A DNA stretch of 64,000 nt from Streptomyces kronopolitis (GTDB lineage Bacteria; Actinomycetota; Actinomycetes; Streptomycetales; Streptomycetaceae). This document shows, piece by piece, positions 28,240-37,186 of this stretch. The stretch lies in assembly GCF_014646275.1 (NCBI RefSeq), contig NZ_BMND01000006.1:1-64000 (forward strand), read 5' to 3'. Every line of letters starts with the position of its first letter. The first letter of the stretch is position 1. The position numbers were made by a program, and so were the translations under genes. The notes under the pieces were generated by a model, which ran no database searches, was not told where the DNA came from, and saw only the letters and a program-made list of their open reading frames with translations.

Positions 28240-28941
28240 CTAGGGGGCGAGGACGTCGAGTTCGGCCAGGGCGCCGGTGGTGATCTCGCGGGTGAGGGAC
28301 TCGGCGCGGGCCGCGTCGCCGGTGCGTACCGCCTCCGCGACCTGGACGTGCAGGGTGACCGCGGCCGGGTCGGGGTCGGTGAACATCACCTGGTGCTGGG
28401 TGCGGCCGGTCAGCACGGCGGCGACCACGTCGCCCAGGCGCGCGAACATCTCGTTGCCGGAGGCGGTCAGCACGATCCGGTGGAAGGCCACGTCGTGGAC
28501 CAGATAGGCGTCGAGCTGCTGGCCGCGGGAGGTGGCGACCATCCCCATGGCGTGCTCGGTGAGTTCGGCGCAGTGCGCGGGGGTGGCGTGCCGGGCGGCC
28601 AGACCCGCGGCGACCGGTTCGACGGCCGAGCGCAGCACGGTCAGTGAGCGCAGCTGCCGGGGGCGGTCCCGGCCGGCCAGCCGCCAGCCGATCACCCGCG
28701 GGTCGTAGACGTTCCACTCCTCGGTGGGCCGGACGGTCACGCCCACCCGGCGCCGGGAGGCGACCAGTCGCATCGATTCCAGTACCCGGACCGCCTCGCG
28801 GATGACCGTGCGGGAGACATCGAAGCGCTGCTCCAGCTCGTCCGTGCGCAAGACCGTGCCCGGAGGGTAGTCGCCCGCGGTGATCGCGGGTCCGAGGGAC
28901 TCCAGTACACGGGCGTGCAGTCCCTTCCCCTCGTTTGCCAT
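28240..28941 (-). CDS. gntR: FadR-subfamily GntR regulator of gluconate genes
   Basis: A 233-aa regulator. The N-terminal winged helix (residues 8-75) includes the GntR recognition segment VSRTVIREAVRVLESM, followed by an all-helical FCD ligand domain with metal-site type His residues (VHDVAFHRIVL). It is divergent from the gluconokinase gene, with an inverted-repeat operator between them (28974-29020). It probably represses gntK and the permease until gluconate or its phosphate is present. Confidence 0.9.
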   Translation of the reverse strand: MANEGKGLHARVLESLGPAITAGDYPPGTVLRTDELEQRFDVSRTVIREAVRVLESMRLVASRRRVGVTVRPTEEWNVYDPRVIGWRLAGRDRPRQLRSLTVLRSAVEPVAAGLAARHATPAHCAELTEHAMGMVATSRGQQLDAYLVHDVAFHRIVLTASGNEMFARLGDVVAAVLTGRTQHQVMFTDPDPAAVTLHVQVAEAVRTGDAARAESLTREITTGALAELDVLAP

Positions 28942-28973
28942 GGGCCAAGCCTACGGTCCCGCACCCCGGCCAA

Positions 28974-29020
28974 TTAAGTATGACGTTTGCATCACAGGCT
29001 CTTGAATACGTCGTACCTAA
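28974..29020. promoter_or_regulatory. Putative GntR operator pair between gntR and gntK
   Basis: TTAAGTATGACGTTT (28974-28988) and AATACGTCGTACCTAA (29005-29020) are inverted copies of the pattern TTARGTAYGACGTWT, in the 132-base gap between the divergent genes. Their position fits repression of gntK and autoregulation of gntR. Confidence 0.55.
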
Positions 29021-29073
29021 TGGGTTTCAGTGGGGTCCGCACGGGGTCGATGAGGACAGCGAGGTACCACGGG

Positions 29074-29592
29074 ATGAGCAGCCCCGACGTGATCGTCGTG
29101 ATGGGTGTGGCCGGCACCGGCAAGACCACGATCGGCCCGCTGGTGGCCGCCGCACTGGGCGTCCCCTACGCCGAGGGCGACGACTTCCATCCGCCGGCGA
29201 ACATCGCCAAGATGTCGGCCGGTATCCCGCTGGACGATCACGACCGCGGCCCCTGGCTGGACGCCATCGGCGCCTGGGCGCACGGGCGGGCCGGGCGGGG
29301 CGGGGTGGTCAGCAGCTCCGCGCTCAAGCGCGGCTACCGCGACCGGCTGCGTGCCGCCGCCCCCGGCCTGGTCTTTCTGCACCTGACCGGGGACCGCGCG
29401 CTGATCGGGGCGCGGATGGCCGGGCGCACCGGCCACTTCATGCCGGCCGCGCTGCTGGACTCCCAGTTCGCCACGCTCGAACCGCTCGGGCAGGACGAGG
29501 CGGGCGTCGCCGTGGACGTGACCGGCACCCCGCAGCAGATCGCCGAACGGGCCGTCGCCGCGCTGCGCGCGAGGACCGTACCGGCCGGGTAG
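29074..29592 (+). CDS. gntK: Gluconokinase
   Basis: Small P-loop kinase of 172 aa that phosphorylates gluconate to 6-phosphogluconate, feeding the pentose phosphate pathway. Walker A is GVAGTGKTT at residues 11-19; the family blocks EGDDFHPPANIAKMSAGIPLDD and ALKRGYRDRLR are present. The ATG at 29074 is preferred over the upstream in-frame starts because the P-loop then lies at the usual distance from the N-terminus. The gluconate permease follows 82 bases later. Confidence 0.94.
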   Translation: MSSPDVIVVMGVAGTGKTTIGPLVAAALGVPYAEGDDFHPPANIAKMSAGIPLDDHDRGPWLDAIGAWAHGRAGRGGVVSSSALKRGYRDRLRAAAPGLVFLHLTGDRALIGARMAGRTGHFMPAALLDSQFATLEPLGQDEAGVAVDVTGTPQQIAERAVAALRARTVPAG

Positions 29593-29674
29593 CCCCACAC
29601 CCGCACCACCCGCAACACCCCCCACCGCAGCACCGTCTCCCTGCTTCCCCCTCCGTCCAACCAAGGGAATCGCC

Positions 29675-31072
29675 GTGACACATCTCAGCGTCGAGATGCT
29701 CGCAGCGGACGCGGCCGAGCCGATCACCTCGGCCGGTCACGCGCAGCTGGGCATCGCCGTCCTGGCCGGCATAGCCGTCATCGTCCTGCTCATCACCAAG
29801 TTCAAGCTGCATGCCTTCCTGTCGCTGATCATCGGCTCGCTGGTGCTCGGCGCGGTGGCCGGCGCACCGCTGGACAAGGCCATCACCAGCTTCACCACGG
29901 GGCTCGGGACGACGGTCGCGGGCACCGGGGTGCTGATCGCGCTGGGTGCCGTCCTCGGACGGCTGCTCGCCGACTCCGGCGGCGCGGACCAGATCGTCGA
30001 CACGATCCTGGCGAAGACGGGCCGGGGGGCGATGCCCTGGGCGATGGTGCTGATCGCCGGGATCGTCGGGCTGCCGATCTTCTTCGAGGTCGGCATCGTG
30101 CTGCTGATCCCGGTGGTGCTGCTGGTCGCCCGGCGCGGCAACTTCTCGCTGATGCGGATCGGCATCCCGGCGCTGGCCGGACTGTCCGTCATGCACGGGC
30201 TGATCCCGCCGCACCCCGGTCCGCTCTCGGCGATCGACGCGGTCGGCGCGAACCTCGGTGTCACCCTCGCGCTCGGGGTGGTCGTCGCCGTCCCGACCGC
30301 GATCATCGCCGGTCCGGTCTTCTCCCGTTACGCGGCCCGCTGGGTGGACGTCCGCCCGCCTGAGAACCTGGTGCCCGAGCGCGGCACCGCCGACCCGGCG
30401 AAGCGGCCCGGCTTCGGGATCACGGTGGCGACCGTGCTGCTGCCGGTGGTGATGATGCTGGCGAAGGCGCTGGTGGACATCGTCGTCGACGACCCCGCGG
30501 CCGGGGTGCAGCGGATCTTCGACGTGGTCGGCTCGCCGCTGATCGCGCTGCTGACCGCCGTCATCGTCGCGATGTTCACGCTGGGGCGGGCGGCCGGCTT
30601 CACCCGCGGCCGGATCGCCACGACCGTGGAGAAGTCGCTCGGCCCGATCGCCGGTGTGATGCTGATCGTGGGCGCGGGCGGCGGCTTCAAGCAGACGCTG
30701 GTGGACGCCGGCGTGGGGCAGATGATCCTGGACCTCTCCAAGGGCTGGCACGTCTCCGCGCTGCTGCTGGCCTGGCTGATCGCGGTCGCCATCCGGCTCG
30801 CGACCGGCTCCGCGACGGTGGCCACCATCTCGGCCGCCGGGCTGACCGCCCCGCTCGCCGCGGACATGAGCACCGTCCACACCGCGCTGCTGGTACTGGC
30901 GATCGGCGCCGGCTCGCTGTTCTTCAGCCATGTCAACGACGCCGGATTCTGGCTGGTCAAGGAGTACTTCGGGTTGAGCGTCGGGCAGACGCTGAAGACC
31001 TGGTCGGTGATGGAGACGCTGATCTCGGTCGTCGGGATCGTCTGCGTGCTGCTGCTGTCGCTGGTGTTGTAG
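29675..31072 (+). CDS. gntP: Gluconate:H+ symporter (GntP family)
   Basis: Integral membrane permease of 465 aa with about 12 to 14 hydrophobic helices. Family blocks visible include SLIIGSLVLGAVAG, IALGAVLGRLLADSGGADQIVDTIL, GLPIFFEVGIVLLIPVVL and HGLIPPHPGPLSAID. It imports gluconate for the kinase encoded just upstream. GTG start at 29675 with AAGGGAA upstream. Confidence 0.94.
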   Translation: MTHLSVEMLAADAAEPITSAGHAQLGIAVLAGIAVIVLLITKFKLHAFLSLIIGSLVLGAVAGAPLDKAITSFTTGLGTTVAGTGVLIALGAVLGRLLADSGGADQIVDTILAKTGRGAMPWAMVLIAGIVGLPIFFEVGIVLLIPVVLLVARRGNFSLMRIGIPALAGLSVMHGLIPPHPGPLSAIDAVGANLGVTLALGVVVAVPTAIIAGPVFSRYAARWVDVRPPENLVPERGTADPAKRPGFGITVATVLLPVVMMLAKALVDIVVDDPAAGVQRIFDVVGSPLIALLTAVIVAMFTLGRAAGFTRGRIATTVEKSLGPIAGVMLIVGAGGGFKQTLVDAGVGQMILDLSKGWHVSALLLAWLIAVAIRLATGSATVATISAAGLTAPLAADMSTVHTALLVLAIGAGSLFFSHVNDAGFWLVKEYFGLSVGQTLKTWSVMETLISVVGIVCVLLLSLVL

Positions 31073-31112
31073 CGCGAGGGCCGTGGGGCGCCCCCTTCGA
31101 GGCGCCCCCGGT

Positions 31113-31154
31113 CACGAGGCCGCACCGGCGGGGATTCGCCGGTGCGGCCTCGTG
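31113..31154. terminator. Strong bidirectional hairpin terminator
   Basis: Perfect 18-bp inverted repeat (31113-31130 and 31137-31154, beginning CACGAGGCCGCACCGGCG) with a 6-base loop. It sits between the convergent ends of the gluconate permease and the monooxygenase genes. Confidence 0.9.
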
Positions 31155-31163
31155 TGCAGGGGG

Positions 31164-32744
31164 TCATCCGGTCGGCTGGAGGGCGGCAGTGCCGATGAGG
31201 TCCGCCAGGGCGGTGGCCACCTCGGCCGTGGCGTCCTCGTCCGGGGCGCCGAGGGCGAGGTAGCCGTCGGGGCGGACGAGGAGGACGGCCGGGGCGCTGC
31301 CGTAGGCGTCGCGGACATGGCCGTCGGCATCCAGCAGATCGGCGTCCGGGCCGCCGACGCGGACGATCCGCAGCAGGGCGGGGTCGGTGGGCAGCGCGGT
31401 CGCGTCCAGCGCGGCGCCGCCCAGGACGAGCAGGGTGAAGTGCGGGCCCCGGAAGGCGTCGAAGAGGCGGGCGGGGCGGCCGTCGGCGGTGCGGCAGGGG
31501 GCGTCGGGGGCCCGGTCGCCGGCGGCCGGCACACCCTCCGCGAGGTCCGTGCGCAGCTCCCGTGACAGCGGGCTGTCGGGGTAGCCGACGCCGAGTTGGT
31601 GCAGGTCCCGGCCGCGGCGCAGGCTGCCGGAGCGGTGCAGCCGGGTGCTGGTCTCCAGGATGTCGGCGGCGATCGGCCGGCGCTCGGCGCCGTAGCTGTC
31701 GAGCAGGGTGTCGGGGGCGCCGTGCCGCAGCACCAGGCCGAGCTTCCAGCCGAGGTTGTAGGCGTCCTGCACGCTGGTGTTCAGGCCCTGGCCGCCCGCC
31801 GGGGAGTGCACGTGCGCGGCGTCGCCGGCGAGGAAGACCCGGCCCTCGCGGTAGCTGTCGGCCATGCCCGCGCGGGGCCGGAAGAGCGAGGTCCACACCA
31901 CCTCGCGGATCTGCTCGGCCGTCAGATGGGTGTGCTCCGTGAGCAGCGCGCGGACGGTCTCCGCCGAGGGGTCGGGCGACCCGCCGGGGCCCGCGATCAT
32001 GGTCTGGAAGAGGTCGCCGGTGCCGGCGAGCGGCAGGATGCCGATGAAGCCGCCGGTCGGCAGGATCCAGCGGTGCCAGTGGTCCCGGTCGAGGCCGTCG
32101 ACCCGGATATCGGCGAGGAGGGCGACGCCGGGCTCCAGGTCCGGGCCGCTCATCGCGGTGCCCAGGGCCCGGCGCACGGTGCTGCGCCCGCCGTCGGCGG
32201 CGACCAGATAGGCGGCCCGCACGGTGTGCGCCGTGCCGTCCGCTCGCTGCAGACGGGCCGTCACGCCGTCCGCGTCCTGGGCGAATTCGGTGAGTTCGGT
32301 GCCGAAGAGGACGCTGCCGCCCACCTCCGTCAGCCGGGCGTGCAGCACCTCCAGGGTGCGGAACTGCGGCACCATCAGCGCGGTCGACCACGGCACGGCG
32401 GGTGTGGGGTCGACCCGCTCGATCATCTCGTGGACCTCGGTGATCCGGCCGTCCTTCCACAGGGCGGTCGGCGGGTAGTGGCCGCCGACCTCGCGGATCG
32501 CGTCCAGCAGGCCGAGGTCCTCGTAGACCTCCTGGCTGCGCGGCTGGAGGCCGGTGCCGCGGGCGCCCTGGGAGAGGCGGTCCTGCCGCTCGACGATCAG
32601 GGCGCGCACCCCGCGCCGGGCCAGGTCGATGCCGAGCGAGATGCCGGTCGGGCCCGCTCCGGTGATCAGTACGTCGACGGTCGCGGGAACGAAGGGGTGG
32701 TTGTTCGCCGCGCCGGCGGTGTCCTTAACGCTGTTAAGTTCCAT
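31164..32744 (-). CDS. FAD-dependent aromatic-ring-type monooxygenase
   Basis: Class A flavoprotein monooxygenase of 526 aa (PheA/TfdB/RdmE type). FAD motifs: GAGPTG at residues 29-34, VAADGGRSTVRRALG (DG motif) and VFLAGDAAHVHSPAGGQGLN (GD motif). The C-terminal thioredoxin-like domain is present. Such enzymes hydroxylate phenols, polyketides or antibiotics; with a divergent TetR gene, a drug-inactivating role (for example on rifamycin or tetracycline-like compounds) is possible but not shown. The first TetR operator covers codons 3 to 7 of this gene, so the ATG at 32744 lies within the control region. Confidence 0.88.
   Translation of the reverse strand: MELNSVKDTAGAANNHPFVPATVDVLITGAGPTGISLGIDLARRGVRALIVERQDRLSQGARGTGLQPRSQEVYEDLGLLDAIREVGGHYPPTALWKDGRITEVHEMIERVDPTPAVPWSTALMVPQFRTLEVLHARLTEVGGSVLFGTELTEFAQDADGVTARLQRADGTAHTVRAAYLVAADGGRSTVRRALGTAMSGPDLEPGVALLADIRVDGLDRDHWHRWILPTGGFIGILPLAGTGDLFQTMIAGPGGSPDPSAETVRALLTEHTHLTAEQIREVVWTSLFRPRAGMADSYREGRVFLAGDAAHVHSPAGGQGLNTSVQDAYNLGWKLGLVLRHGAPDTLLDSYGAERRPIAADILETSTRLHRSGSLRRGRDLHQLGVGYPDSPLSRELRTDLAEGVPAAGDRAPDAPCRTADGRPARLFDAFRGPHFTLLVLGGAALDATALPTDPALLRIVRVGGPDADLLDADGHVRDAYGSAPAVLLVRPDGYLALGAPDEDATAEVATALADLIGTAALQPTG
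32724..32738. promoter_or_regulatory. TetR operator inside the monooxygenase 5' end
   Basis: CTTAACGCTGTTAAG, palindromic arms CTTAAC/GTTAAG with a 3-base centre. It lies within the first codons of the monooxygenase gene. A second copy with one base changed is at 32759-32773. Confidence 0.75.
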
Positions 32745-32758
32745 GTGCCGAGCATGGC

Positions 32759-32773
32759 CTTAACGGTGTTAAG
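32759..32773. promoter_or_regulatory. TetR operator in the tetR-like leader
   Basis: CTTAACGGTGTTAAG, 8 bases upstream of the TetR ATG at 32782. The centres of the two operators are 35 bases apart. Confidence 0.75.
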
Positions 32774-32781
32774 TTGTCAAC

Positions 32782-33462
32782 ATGGTTTCTCGCATCGACC
32801 GGAATCAAGTGGTGGACACCGCGCTGCGGCTGCTGAACGAGGTGGGCCTCGACGGGCTCACCCTGCGCCGCATCGCCAAGGAGCTGAACGTCCAGGCTCC
32901 CGCCCTGTACTGGCACTTCAAGAACAAGCAGGAGCTGCTGGACGAGATGGCCACCGCGATGCTCCGGCGGATGACCTCGCCGCTGCTGGGGCCGGACGCC
33001 GGCGAGCGGGGGCCCGGCGAGACCTGGCAGGACGCGCTGTCCGACGCCTGCCGGGTGATGCGCCGCGGGCTGCTCGGCTACCGCGACGGCGGCAAGGTCT
33101 TCAGCGGCACCCGGATGACCGACGAGAGCTACGCGATGCCGCTGGACGCCCTGCTGCGCCTGCTCACGACGGCGGGCTTCTCGGCGCACCAGGCCGCGCG
33201 GGCATGGTGGACCGCCTACAACTTCACCGTCGGCGTGGTGATCGAGGAGCAGTCGGTCTATCCGGAGCCGGGCGATCCGGCGGACCGGCGCCCGGAGAGC
33301 CGCGATCCGGCCTACGACCTGGCGAGCCGCTCGGAGCGGATCGGCGAGCAGTACCCGCTGGCGATGGCCGCGGGCGACGAGATGTTCGGCGACCTGGAGC
33401 GCAGCTTCGAGGAGGGGCTGCGGATCATCGTGGCCGGCGTCGCGGCGACCACCGGGCGGTAG
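32782..33462 (+). CDS. TetR family regulator (TetR_C type)
   Basis: A 226-aa repressor. The helix-turn-helix covers residues about 8-50 with LTLRRIAKELNVQAPALYWHFKNKQELLDEMA, the wording typical of true TetR-class proteins, and the C-terminal half is the TetR_C ligand domain (EMATAMLRRM..., WTAYNFTVGVVIEEQ). It is divergent from the FAD monooxygenase and probably represses it and itself through the two CTTAAC palindromes. The inducing ligand is likely a substrate of the monooxygenase. Confidence 0.92.
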   Translation: MVSRIDRNQVVDTALRLLNEVGLDGLTLRRIAKELNVQAPALYWHFKNKQELLDEMATAMLRRMTSPLLGPDAGERGPGETWQDALSDACRVMRRGLLGYRDGGKVFSGTRMTDESYAMPLDALLRLLTTAGFSAHQAARAWWTAYNFTVGVVIEEQSVYPEPGDPADRRPESRDPAYDLASRSERIGEQYPLAMAAGDEMFGDLERSFEEGLRIIVAGVAATTGR

Positions 33463-33508
33463 GCGTACCGGCGGCCGGGGGTGCGGTCCGCGCGCCCCCG
33501 GCCGGATG

Positions 33509-34669
33509 TCACACGGCCGGGCGCCGGGGGTCGATCGCGCGCTTGAGCAGCGGCGTCAGCGGGCGCTCCAGGAAGCGGTGCAGCAGCCACGCCAGCAGCA
33601 GCATCAGCCCCACGGTCAGGAGCAGCGTGGCGTACGAGGGCAGGCCCAGGGTGTGGTGCAGGGCGCGCACCACCACCCAGCCCAGGTGCTCATGGACGAG
33701 GTAGAACGGGTACGTCAGCGCGCCGGCCACGGTCAGCCAGCGCCAGTCCACCCGGCGCAGCAGGCCCAGGGCGACGGCCGCGACGAGGGCGAAGCCGAGC
33801 GTGACGACGGCGATGATGCCGGCCGTCGAGCGGTAGGAGAACGCGGTGGCCGATGGCGCGTGCCAGAGCCCGGCGACCGCGTAGTGCTGCCCGACCAGCC
33901 AGCTGACCAGCACGATCGCCCAGGCGATCGGGTCGCGGGCGCCGTAGCGGTGCAGCAGGTACAGGCCGATGCCGCCGATGAAGAACGGCGCGTACTCGGG
34001 CATCAGCACGGTGTCGAGGAAGGGCTCGTGCGCGGCCTGGGCGAGGGCGGCGGCCAGTGTCCAGCCGGCGCAGAAGAGCACCACCCGGCGGCGGGTCGCG
34101 CCCGGCAGCACGACGCAGAGCGCGAAGAGGGCGTAGAACCGCATCTCCGCCCAGAGGGTCCAGCACACGCCCAGCACCCGGTCGACGCCCAGCGGCTGCT
34201 GCAGCATCGTCAGATTGGTGAGCACCTCGCTGGGCGGCAGCGCCTTGTAGGCGACCCAGGGGAGTGCGAAGACCGCGGTGATCAGGAGGATCGCGGCCCA
34301 GTACGCCGGATAGAGGCGGGAGATGCGGGAGGCGAGGAAGGCGCGCAGCGTCCGGCCCCAGCCGCTGAGGCAGATGACGAAGCCGCTGATCACGAAGAAG
34401 ATCTGCACGCCCAGGCAGCCGTAGGCGAACAGCGGTGCCAGGGTGGGGAATTGGTGGGCGGGCGAGCCGCCCCAGGCCCGGGATATCTCGCCGCCGCGCC
34501 CCGCGTAGTGGTACCCGGCGACCATCAGCGCGGCGAGCAGCCGCAGCCCGTCCAGGGCGCGCAGCCGCGACGATCCGCCACGGCCGCGCCCGGGTATGAC
34601 GCGCCCCGGGGCGGCGACGGCGGCCGGCGGGGCGGGTGGCGCGCCGGGCGTCAGCTGGGAGGCGGTCAT
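33509..34669 (-). CDS. OafA/YrhL-type membrane acyltransferase
   Basis: Acyltransferase 3 family protein of 386 aa with about ten transmembrane helices. The family signatures are near the start: LRALDGLRLLAALMVAGYHY with the catalytic-type His, and IFFVISGFVI. Such enzymes put acetyl or other acyl groups on extracytoplasmic polysaccharides. Its ATG overlaps the upstream stop (ATGA), tying it to the two glycosyltransferase genes, so O-acylation of the wall glycopolymer made here is the natural proposal. Confidence 0.88.
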   Translation of the reverse strand: MTASQLTPGAPPAPPAAVAAPGRVIPGRGRGGSSRLRALDGLRLLAALMVAGYHYAGRGGEISRAWGGSPAHQFPTLAPLFAYGCLGVQIFFVISGFVICLSGWGRTLRAFLASRISRLYPAYWAAILLITAVFALPWVAYKALPPSEVLTNLTMLQQPLGVDRVLGVCWTLWAEMRFYALFALCVVLPGATRRRVVLFCAGWTLAAALAQAAHEPFLDTVLMPEYAPFFIGGIGLYLLHRYGARDPIAWAIVLVSWLVGQHYAVAGLWHAPSATAFSYRSTAGIIAVVTLGFALVAAVALGLLRRVDWRWLTVAGALTYPFYLVHEHLGWVVVRALHHTLGLPSYATLLLTVGLMLLLAWLLHRFLERPLTPLLKRAIDPRRPAV

Positions 34670-36021
34670 CCGAACGCGGCCCGCTTCTTCAGCCGCCGCT
34701 GCACCGCGCGCGCCCGGCGGGCGACCCGGCGGACGGTGGCGTTGCGCGGGATGAACGACAGCTGCGAGGGGATCGCGCCGGGCAGGGCCAGCGCGGTCAG
34801 CCGGCGGCGCTTGAAGTAGCGCCAGGTGAACTGGTCCAGGCCGCCCGCGAGATAGCGCTCGGCGTGCGGCCGCAGCTGCGGGTACATCTGGTGCTGCATC
34901 GCGTAGCCGACCGCGGTGACCAGGCCGCCGACGGCCTCCGGGGTGGTGAAGGCGCGCGGGCGCGGGCTGCGGTCGCCCAGGTCGGGCACCAGCGCGTCCA
35001 CCAGCGTGACCGGGATCCGGTTGCTGTTCTGGTACGGGGTGAGCCGCTCCAGCAGCAGCCCGGTGCCGGTGCGCGCGGTCGGCAGGCCGTAGAAGGTGGA
35101 TGCGGTCAGCAGCGCGGTGGAGAAGCAGCCGACGACCAGCGCGGGCCGCATCCGCTGGTAGAGCACCTCGGCCGGCACCGGGTGCTCCAGCACGGTCAGC
35201 GCGAGGTCCAGCTTCTCCGCCTCCCGCTCCAGCAGCCGCGACCAGCGGGCCGGGGCGGACGGGTGCGGCTTGAAGACGATCTCGCGGTGGCCGCGCTCGG
35301 CCGCGCCGCGCAGCATCCGCACGTGCAGCTCCTCTTCCTCCTCGGGGGTGAGGATGCCCAGCGCGGAGAGGTACTGGCCGAGCAGCAGCGCGGCACCGTC
35401 CGGGACGGCCAGCTCCCCGCTCGCGTCGGAGAGTTCGGCCAGCACCTTGGTGAAGGCGTCGGCCGGCACGGTCCGCGCCTCGACCTCGAACTCGGTCAGC
35501 AGCAGCGGCGTCAGGCCCGGGACCAGGTCCAGGTGCAGCAGCCGGCCGATGCGGGTGCCGATCAGCGGGTCGAGCTTGTTGCGGGTGGGGCCGTAGCTCA
35601 TCAGGCCGTCGGCGTAGACGTCGAGCGGCGCGTCCGGGAACAGCTGGGCGAGGGCCAGTGCCGGGTTGACCTGGATGGACTCCACGATCAGCTCGACGTG
35701 GTCGTCGCCCAGGTCCCACAGCAGCCGCAGATGCCGCTCCCACAGCGGGGCGTCGTCCGGGCGCGGGGACCAGCCGCCGGGGTGGAAGGGGCTGATCGTC
35801 TCGTTCCAGGACAGCACCCGGTCGAAGCGGCCGCGCAGCCGCTCGAAGCCGGGCACGGTGTCCAGCGCGGGGCTGGTCTCCGGGGTCGTCGCGTTGTTGC
35901 TGACCAGCAGCAGCCGGCGGTCGGCCGGGGCGAAGCAGTCGGCGTCCAGGGCGGCGGCGAGCGTCGCCGCGCCGTAGAGCGTGGACGCCAGGAAGATCTG
36001 GGTACGGGGCCGGGTGGACAT
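34666..36021 (-). CDS. Polysialyltransferase-like glycosyltransferase
   Basis: A 451-aa protein resembling the bacterial alpha-2,8-polysialyltransferase family. The three family landmarks can be placed: an acidic-Gly motif at YADG (D138-G139), the HP motif H253-P254 in FKPHPSAP, and the Ser-Thr pair S301-T302 in GCFSTALL. It should use a CMP-activated nonulosonic acid, which the divergent operon would provide. Start and stop overlap neighbouring genes (TGATG upstream, ATGA downstream), so it is the middle gene of a coupled three-gene operon. Confidence 0.8.
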   Translation of the reverse strand: MSTRPRTQIFLASTLYGAATLAAALDADCFAPADRRLLLVSNNATTPETSPALDTVPGFERLRGRFDRVLSWNETISPFHPGGWSPRPDDAPLWERHLRLLWDLGDDHVELIVESIQVNPALALAQLFPDAPLDVYADGLMSYGPTRNKLDPLIGTRIGRLLHLDLVPGLTPLLLTEFEVEARTVPADAFTKVLAELSDASGELAVPDGAALLLGQYLSALGILTPEEEEELHVRMLRGAAERGHREIVFKPHPSAPARWSRLLEREAEKLDLALTVLEHPVPAEVLYQRMRPALVVGCFSTALLTASTFYGLPTARTGTGLLLERLTPYQNSNRIPVTLVDALVPDLGDRSPRPRAFTTPEAVGGLVTAVGYAMQHQMYPQLRPHAERYLAGGLDQFTWRYFKRRRLTALALPGAIPSQLSFIPRNATVRRVARRARAVQRRLKKRAAFG

Positions 36022-37028
36022 CAGGCGGCGACCTCCGCCGGGACGGGGCGGCGGCGCAGTCGCCGCAGCCGGGACGCGCGCTGCACATCCATGGAATCCA
36101 GGGCTTCCTTCAGTACGTCCTGCGGCATGCGTTTCATGGCCGCCGCGCTCATCGCGCGCAATTTACGGGCGACCTGCGGTTCGAAACGTTCGATCGAACC
36201 GAGGTGGTGGGAAATGATCGCGCAATACGTGCGCACCGCCTTGGGCAGCAGGAATTCCGCATCGCGATCCTGGGCGGTTTCCTCGATCACCTGGTCGAAG
36301 GCGCGGATGAAGTCCAATTGCCGCACATCTCCGATCTGGGTCAGCGAGGACGCCACGCCGCGCCGGTAGAAAACACCGAGCAGGCCGACCACCGCCATGG
36401 AGGAGGCCTCGCGGTGCAGCCGCCAGATCCACGGCCGGTCCTCCGCGGTGCGCAGGCCGTCGGTGAAGTGCAGCACCCCGTCGTCCAGCAGCCGGCGGTG
36501 GTACATCCCGGCCCAGGCGTAGGCGTAGTCGACGGAGGTGGAGCGGTCGGCCGGCAGGATCACCGCGCGCGGGTCCAGCACCACCCGGCGCCGGCCGTGC
36601 GGGACCCGGTGGACGGTGCGCGCCCGGGCGGTGCACTGCACATGATCCGTACGGACGAAGTCACACCCCAACTCCTCGATGGCGGAGAGCAGCTGCGGGT
36701 AATAGCCGGGGGCGAGCCAGTCGTCGCCGTCCAGGAAGGTGACGTATTCGCCGCGGGCCGCGTCCAGGCCGGTGTTGCGGGCGGTGGCCAGGCCGCCGTT
36801 CTGTGCGTGCCGCAGCAGTCTGGCGCCCGGCAGCTCGCGCTCGGCGCGCGCGAGGATGTCCGGGGTCTCGTCGCGCGAGCAGTCGTCGACGAGCAGGAAT
36901 TCAAAATCCTCGCGGGCATTGGCCGCCAGGCTTTTCAGGGTGTCGGGCGCGTATGTCTGCACGTTGTAGAACGGCACGATGACGGAGAGCTTAACCACCC
37001 GGGTGACGTTAGGCGGGGAGTCCGGCAT
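36021..37028 (-). CDS. GT2 family glycosyltransferase
   Basis: Family 2 glycosyltransferase of 335 aa. GT-A motifs are SVIVPFYN near residue 14, LLVDDCSRDETPDIL near 45, GLATARNTGLDAARGEYVTFLDGDDW with the metal-binding DxD near 95, followed by a helical C-terminal region. Donor sugar is not predictable. First gene of the minus-strand operon with the polysialyltransferase-like and acyltransferase genes, and divergent from the Kdn operon. The GC drops slightly around 36130-36230. The ATG at 37028 lacks a strong RBS; a GTG ten codons in is an alternative. Confidence 0.88.
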   Translation of the reverse strand: MPDSPPNVTRVVKLSVIVPFYNVQTYAPDTLKSLAANAREDFEFLLVDDCSRDETPDILARAERELPGARLLRHAQNGGLATARNTGLDAARGEYVTFLDGDDWLAPGYYPQLLSAIEELGCDFVRTDHVQCTARARTVHRVPHGRRRVVLDPRAVILPADRSTSVDYAYAWAGMYHRRLLDDGVLHFTDGLRTAEDRPWIWRLHREASSMAVVGLLGVFYRRGVASSLTQIGDVRQLDFIRAFDQVIEETAQDRDAEFLLPKAVRTYCAIISHHLGSIERFEPQVARKLRAMSAAAMKRMPQDVLKEALDSMDVQRASRLRRLRRRPVPAEVAA

Positions 37029-37186
37029 TCGTCTTTACGGGGTGCGGACACCCGGGTGAACGAAGAATGGCGGGATGGTTAACCAGGCCGACTATCGGGC
37101 CGGTTCGTCATTCGTCGACTCGCTGTTAACCCTTTGTTGCGGCCCAGTTGGCCCGCCAAACGGAATGCCTTCCTAGCGTCTTCGAC
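37029..37186. promoter_or_regulatory. Divergent promoter region of the glycopolymer locus
   Basis: This 158-base gap separates the two divergent operons. It contains TTAACC elements near 37079-37084 and 37127-37132. A likely -10 (TAGCGT, 37174-37179) for the plus-strand operon lies only 7 bases before its GTG, which suggests a leaderless transcript. Confidence 0.5.

Noticed and set aside
35981..36217. Small plus-strand ORFs opposite the glycosyltransferase operon
   Set aside because: They are mirror frames of the coupled minus-strand genes and lack any protein features.
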